Positions 62,047-64,000 of a DNA stretch of 64,000 nt are shown here, piece after piece. A program made the translations under genes and the position numbers. This DNA is from Devosia sp. 66-22. GTDB lineage: Bacteria > Pseudomonadota > Alphaproteobacteria > Rhizobiales > Devosiaceae. Every line of letters begins with the position of its first letter. Position 1 is the stretch's first letter. The stretch covers positions 50,199-114,198 of the forward strand of contig MKUZ01000016.1 in NCBI GenBank assembly GCA_001899065.1. The letters run 5' to 3'. The notes below the pieces were generated by a model. That model made no database searches, was not told the DNA's origin, and was given only the letters and a program-made list of their open reading frames with translations.

Positions 62047-62854
62047 GGGGACGCGCCATTGCGTAGGCGACGAGCGCGATGCCCGCCGCGAGGACCGGAA
62101 GGTTCAGCACCATGCCCATGGTGAGCCAGTTGGTGCCGAGGAGGTAGCCGAGCTGCGCGTCGGGGAGGCGCCACAGCTCGACGAGGCTGCGGCCCAGCGC
62201 ATAGCCGATGCCGAAGATGCCGGCGGTGAGGCCGGGGCGCTTGAGCCAGCCGAGGCGGCGAGTGCCGAGCATGACGACAAGGAACAGCAGCAGGCCCTCG
62301 AGGCCGGCCTCGTAGAGCTGGGTGGGGTGGCGGGGAAGCTGCTCGGGGTCAGTGGGGAAGATGATGCCCCAGGGCAGGTCGGTCGGCGCCCCGTAGAGCT
62401 CGGCATTGATGAAGTTGGTGATGCGGACGAGGCAGATGCCGATCGTCGCGATGGCGCCGAGGAGATCGAGCGCGGACAGCACCGAGCCATTGTGACGGCG
62501 CACGAACAGCCACATGGCGGCGACGATGCCGACAAGGCCGCCGTGGAAGCTCATGCCGCCGTCCCAAAGGGCGATGATCTGGCCGGGGTTCGCGGCGTAG
62601 AAGGGGAGATTGTAGAACAGCACGTAGCCGATGCGGCCGCCCAGCACGATGCCGACAATGGCCCAGAAGGCGAAGTCCCAGATGGCCTTCGACGGGAAGG
62701 GCGGGCGGTTGTTGGCCCACAGAGGCTCGCGGCTCAGCAGGGTGGTGGCGTACCAGGCGCCGCCGAAGACGCCGGCGAGGTAGCCCAGCGCATACCAGCG
62801 GATGACGAGCGGGCCGAGCTCGAGGGCAATGGGGCTGAGGGGCGGGAAGGGCAC
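62039..62854 (-). CDS. lgt: Prolipoprotein diacylglyceryl transferase
   Basis: A 271-residue seven-helix membrane enzyme that moves diacylglycerol from phosphatidylglycerol to the lipobox cysteine. Its signature is VRITNFINAELYGAPTD (the GxRxxNFINxExxG motif, with substitutions at the first positions), preceded by MSFHGGLVGIVAAM and followed by PRHPTQLYEAGLEGL. GTG start at 62854. Heads the lgt-midA-pgeF unit. Confidence 0.95.
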   Translation of the reverse strand: MPFPPLSPIALELGPLVIRWYALGYLAGVFGGAWYATTLLSREPLWANNRPPFPSKAIWDFAFWAIVGIVLGGRIGYVLFYNLPFYAANPGQIIALWDGGMSFHGGLVGIVAAMWLFVRRHNGSVLSALDLLGAIATIGICLVRITNFINAELYGAPTDLPWGIIFPTDPEQLPRHPTQLYEAGLEGLLLFLVVMLGTRRLGWLKRPGLTAGIFGIGYALGRSLVELWRLPDAQLGYLLGTNWLTMGMVLNLPVLAAGIALVAYAMARPRG

Positions 62855-62985
62855 TCGCTAGGCTCGCAGTCTTGTTGGCCGCGCTCGAAACGCGCTCCGT
62901 TGCGTCCTTGTAGGCGGCGGCACGCTCTGGTCAAGCGGGACGCCGGGCTCTAAATAGGGCCTGGACACGAACGACGGAGGCCCAA

Positions 62986-63243
62986 ATGGCCCAGAGCAGC
63001 CGAATCCTGGACAATGTGGGCAGGTTGATGAACGACGCGGCGGGGGTCGCCGACGGCGTGCGGCGCGAAGCCGAGTCGATGATCCGCGCCCAGGCGGAGC
63101 GCTTCGTGATGGACATGAATCTGGTCAAGCGCGAGGACTATGACGCGCTGCGCGAGCTGGTGCAGGCTCAGGCCGCCGAGCTCAAGGCCCTCAAGGCGGA
63201 GGTTGCAGCCCTCAAGGGCACAGGCACTCCGCCTGCCGCGTGA
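62986..63243 (+). CDS. ubiK: Ubiquinone biosynthesis accessory factor UbiK-like (BMFP)
   Basis: An 85-residue protein, MAQSSRILDNVGRLMNDAAG, with an amphipathic N-terminal region and a C-terminal coiled coil (VKREDYDALRELVQAQAAEL then KALKAEVAALK). These are BMFP/YqiC features; UbiK helps the Ubi proteins assemble. Divergent from lgt. Overlaps the next gene by four bases. Confidence 0.88.
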   Translation: MAQSSRILDNVGRLMNDAAGVADGVRREAESMIRAQAERFVMDMNLVKREDYDALRELVQAQAAELKALKAEVAALKGTGTPPAA

Positions 63244-63962
63244 AGATAGCGGTCATCGCCGATATTCACGGCAACCGACTCGCGCTCGAGGCGGTGCTTG
63301 ACGACATCGCGCGGCAGGGTGTCGACGGGACGTTCAACCTGGGCGACCTCGTGTCGGGGCCGCTCGAGCCCAATTGGGTGGCCGATATCCTGATGGATAT
63401 CGATATTCCCACTGTACGCGGCAATCACGAGCGCGAGCTGATCGACAATCCGCCCGACCGGCTCAAGCCGGTGGACCGCTTCGCGCAGACCCAGATGGAA
63501 GCGCGGCATCGCGGCTGGATCAATGCGCTGCCGCCGACGCTGGCGCTGCTCGACGATATCTTCCTCTGCCACGGCACCCCGACCTCGGACATGGATCCGT
63601 GGCTCGACAATTGGTGGGACGGGCGGACGGTGACGACGCCGGACGAGGCGACGGTGGCGGCCAAGGCCGAGGGCTTCGATTATCCGCTGATGCTGTGCGG
63701 GCACACGCATGTGCCACGCGCGGTGCGGCTCAAGGATGGGCGGCTGATCGTCAATCCCGGCAGCGTCGGGCTGCAGATGAATCTGGGCTCGCCCGATGCG
63801 CGCTATGCGACGATCGAGCTGCGCGGCGGCAAGTACTATCCGTCGTTCCACGCGGTGCCGTACGACCATTTCGCGGCGGCGCGGCAGGCGGAGGCCAATG
63901 GCTTTCCGCAATGGCGCGAGGCGCTCGTGACCGGGTGGGTCGGCGCGGCGGGGCTGTTCTAG
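63240..63962 (+). CDS. Metallophosphoesterase (YfcE/MJ0936-like)
   Basis: A 240-residue calcineurin-like phosphoesterase of the small bacterial type: IADIHGN at the N-terminus, LGDLVSGP, RGNHERE, the HGT step FLCHGTPTSD, and CGHTHVPRA. GTG start overlapping ubiK (GTGA). Substrate unknown; family members act on phosphodiesters or nucleotides. It differs in type and length from the phosphoesterase beside murL. Confidence 0.9.
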   Translation: MKIAVIADIHGNRLALEAVLDDIARQGVDGTFNLGDLVSGPLEPNWVADILMDIDIPTVRGNHERELIDNPPDRLKPVDRFAQTQMEARHRGWINALPPTLALLDDIFLCHGTPTSDMDPWLDNWWDGRTVTTPDEATVAAKAEGFDYPLMLCGHTHVPRAVRLKDGRLIVNPGSVGLQMNLGSPDARYATIELRGGKYYPSFHAVPYDHFAAARQAEANGFPQWREALVTGWVGAAGLF

Positions 63963-63973
63963 GTGTCGAAGCT

Positions 63974-64000
63974 ATGAAGGTTGTTCATTCGGAGAGGGAC
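63974..64000 (+). CDS. Possible start of a further gene (cut by window end)
   Basis: An ATG 11 bases after the previous stop opens MKVVHSERD in the remaining nine codons. This beginning recalls histone deacetylase/acetylpolyamine amidohydrolase family starts (MKVV-S pattern), but nine residues cannot support an assignment. Reading frame and spacing suggest a continuing operon. Confidence 0.35.

Noticed and set aside
1..64000. CRISPR array, insertion sequences, prophage or integrative element
   Set aside because: No regularly spaced direct repeats, transposase, integrase, terminase or long terminal repeats were seen; gene order and composition look uniform.

Overview
The window is high-GC, densely packed chromosomal DNA of an alphaproteobacterium, most likely of the order Hyphomicrobiales (a Devosia-like genome would fit, but the species is inferred only from gene content and style). 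Supporting signs are a petABC cytochrome bc1 operon with an alphaproteobacterial Rieske N-terminus, a CTC-type ribosomal L25, many ATGA/GTGA/TTGA start-stop overlaps, and frequent GTG and TTG starts. I found no rRNA, tRNA, CRISPR array, insertion sequence, integrase or prophage gene. The window reads as stable core chromosome with small accessory cassettes.

Layout. 1-200: 5' end of a glutathione S-transferase gene. 0.26-16.3 kb: a nearly complete purine-to-malate catabolic locus. A divergent PuuE-UraD fusion faces uraH-xdhABC, a BMP-type ABC importer (ATPase, two permeases, binding protein), the membrane urate hydroxylase puuD with its own cytochrome c domain, guaD, and malate synthase G, which consumes the glyoxylate made downstream. 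16.3-24.1 kb: GT87-like membrane protein, CocE/NonD hydrolase, topoisomerase IB and two CHASE4 cyclic-di-GMP proteins. 24.2-26.2 kb: an MFS pump divergent from SoxR, with a near-textbook SoxR box and promoter between them. 26.2-29.5 kb: MgtC-like protein, an atypical receiver protein, and a TPR protein with a DNA-binding-like N-terminus behind two palindromes. 29.5-33.0 kb: metallophosphoesterase-murL-murD2, the alternative route that puts D-glutamate into peptidoglycan by epimerising a terminal L-Glu. 33.1-39.3 kb: two Nudix hydrolases, YqjG, GNAT, CCA transferase, a DUF1059 mini-protein, a 650-bp gene-poor segment with stacked hairpins, hemF and trmL. 39.5-42.3 kb: petABC with an intrinsic terminator. 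42.4-49.4 kb: apt, DMT transporter, lone LuxR HTH, two MaoC dehydratases behind a 20-bp palindrome, a HerA-like ATPase, an ABM protein, and a DUF6194-like gene divergent from padR with paired operators. 49.5-54.9 kb: GGDEF-EAL protein, second MgtC, ychF, pth, rplY. 54.9-56.5 kb: two related secreted four-cysteine proteins around a VOC protein. 56.5-59.0 kb: an ECF42-type sigma factor with three tandem YCII/DGPF proteins, each preceded by a matching ECF42-like promoter. 59.1-64 kb: prs, pgeF/yfiH, midA-like, lgt, ubiK, a phosphodiesterase, and the first codons of another gene.

The most rewarding parts are the self-contained ECF42/YCII regulon with three promoters readable by eye, the murL-murD2 cassette and its translationally coupled phosphoesterase, the SoxR and PadR operator arrangements, the leaderless promoter-operator of the MaoC pair, and the structured, apparently non-coding segment at 37.4-38.0 kb.
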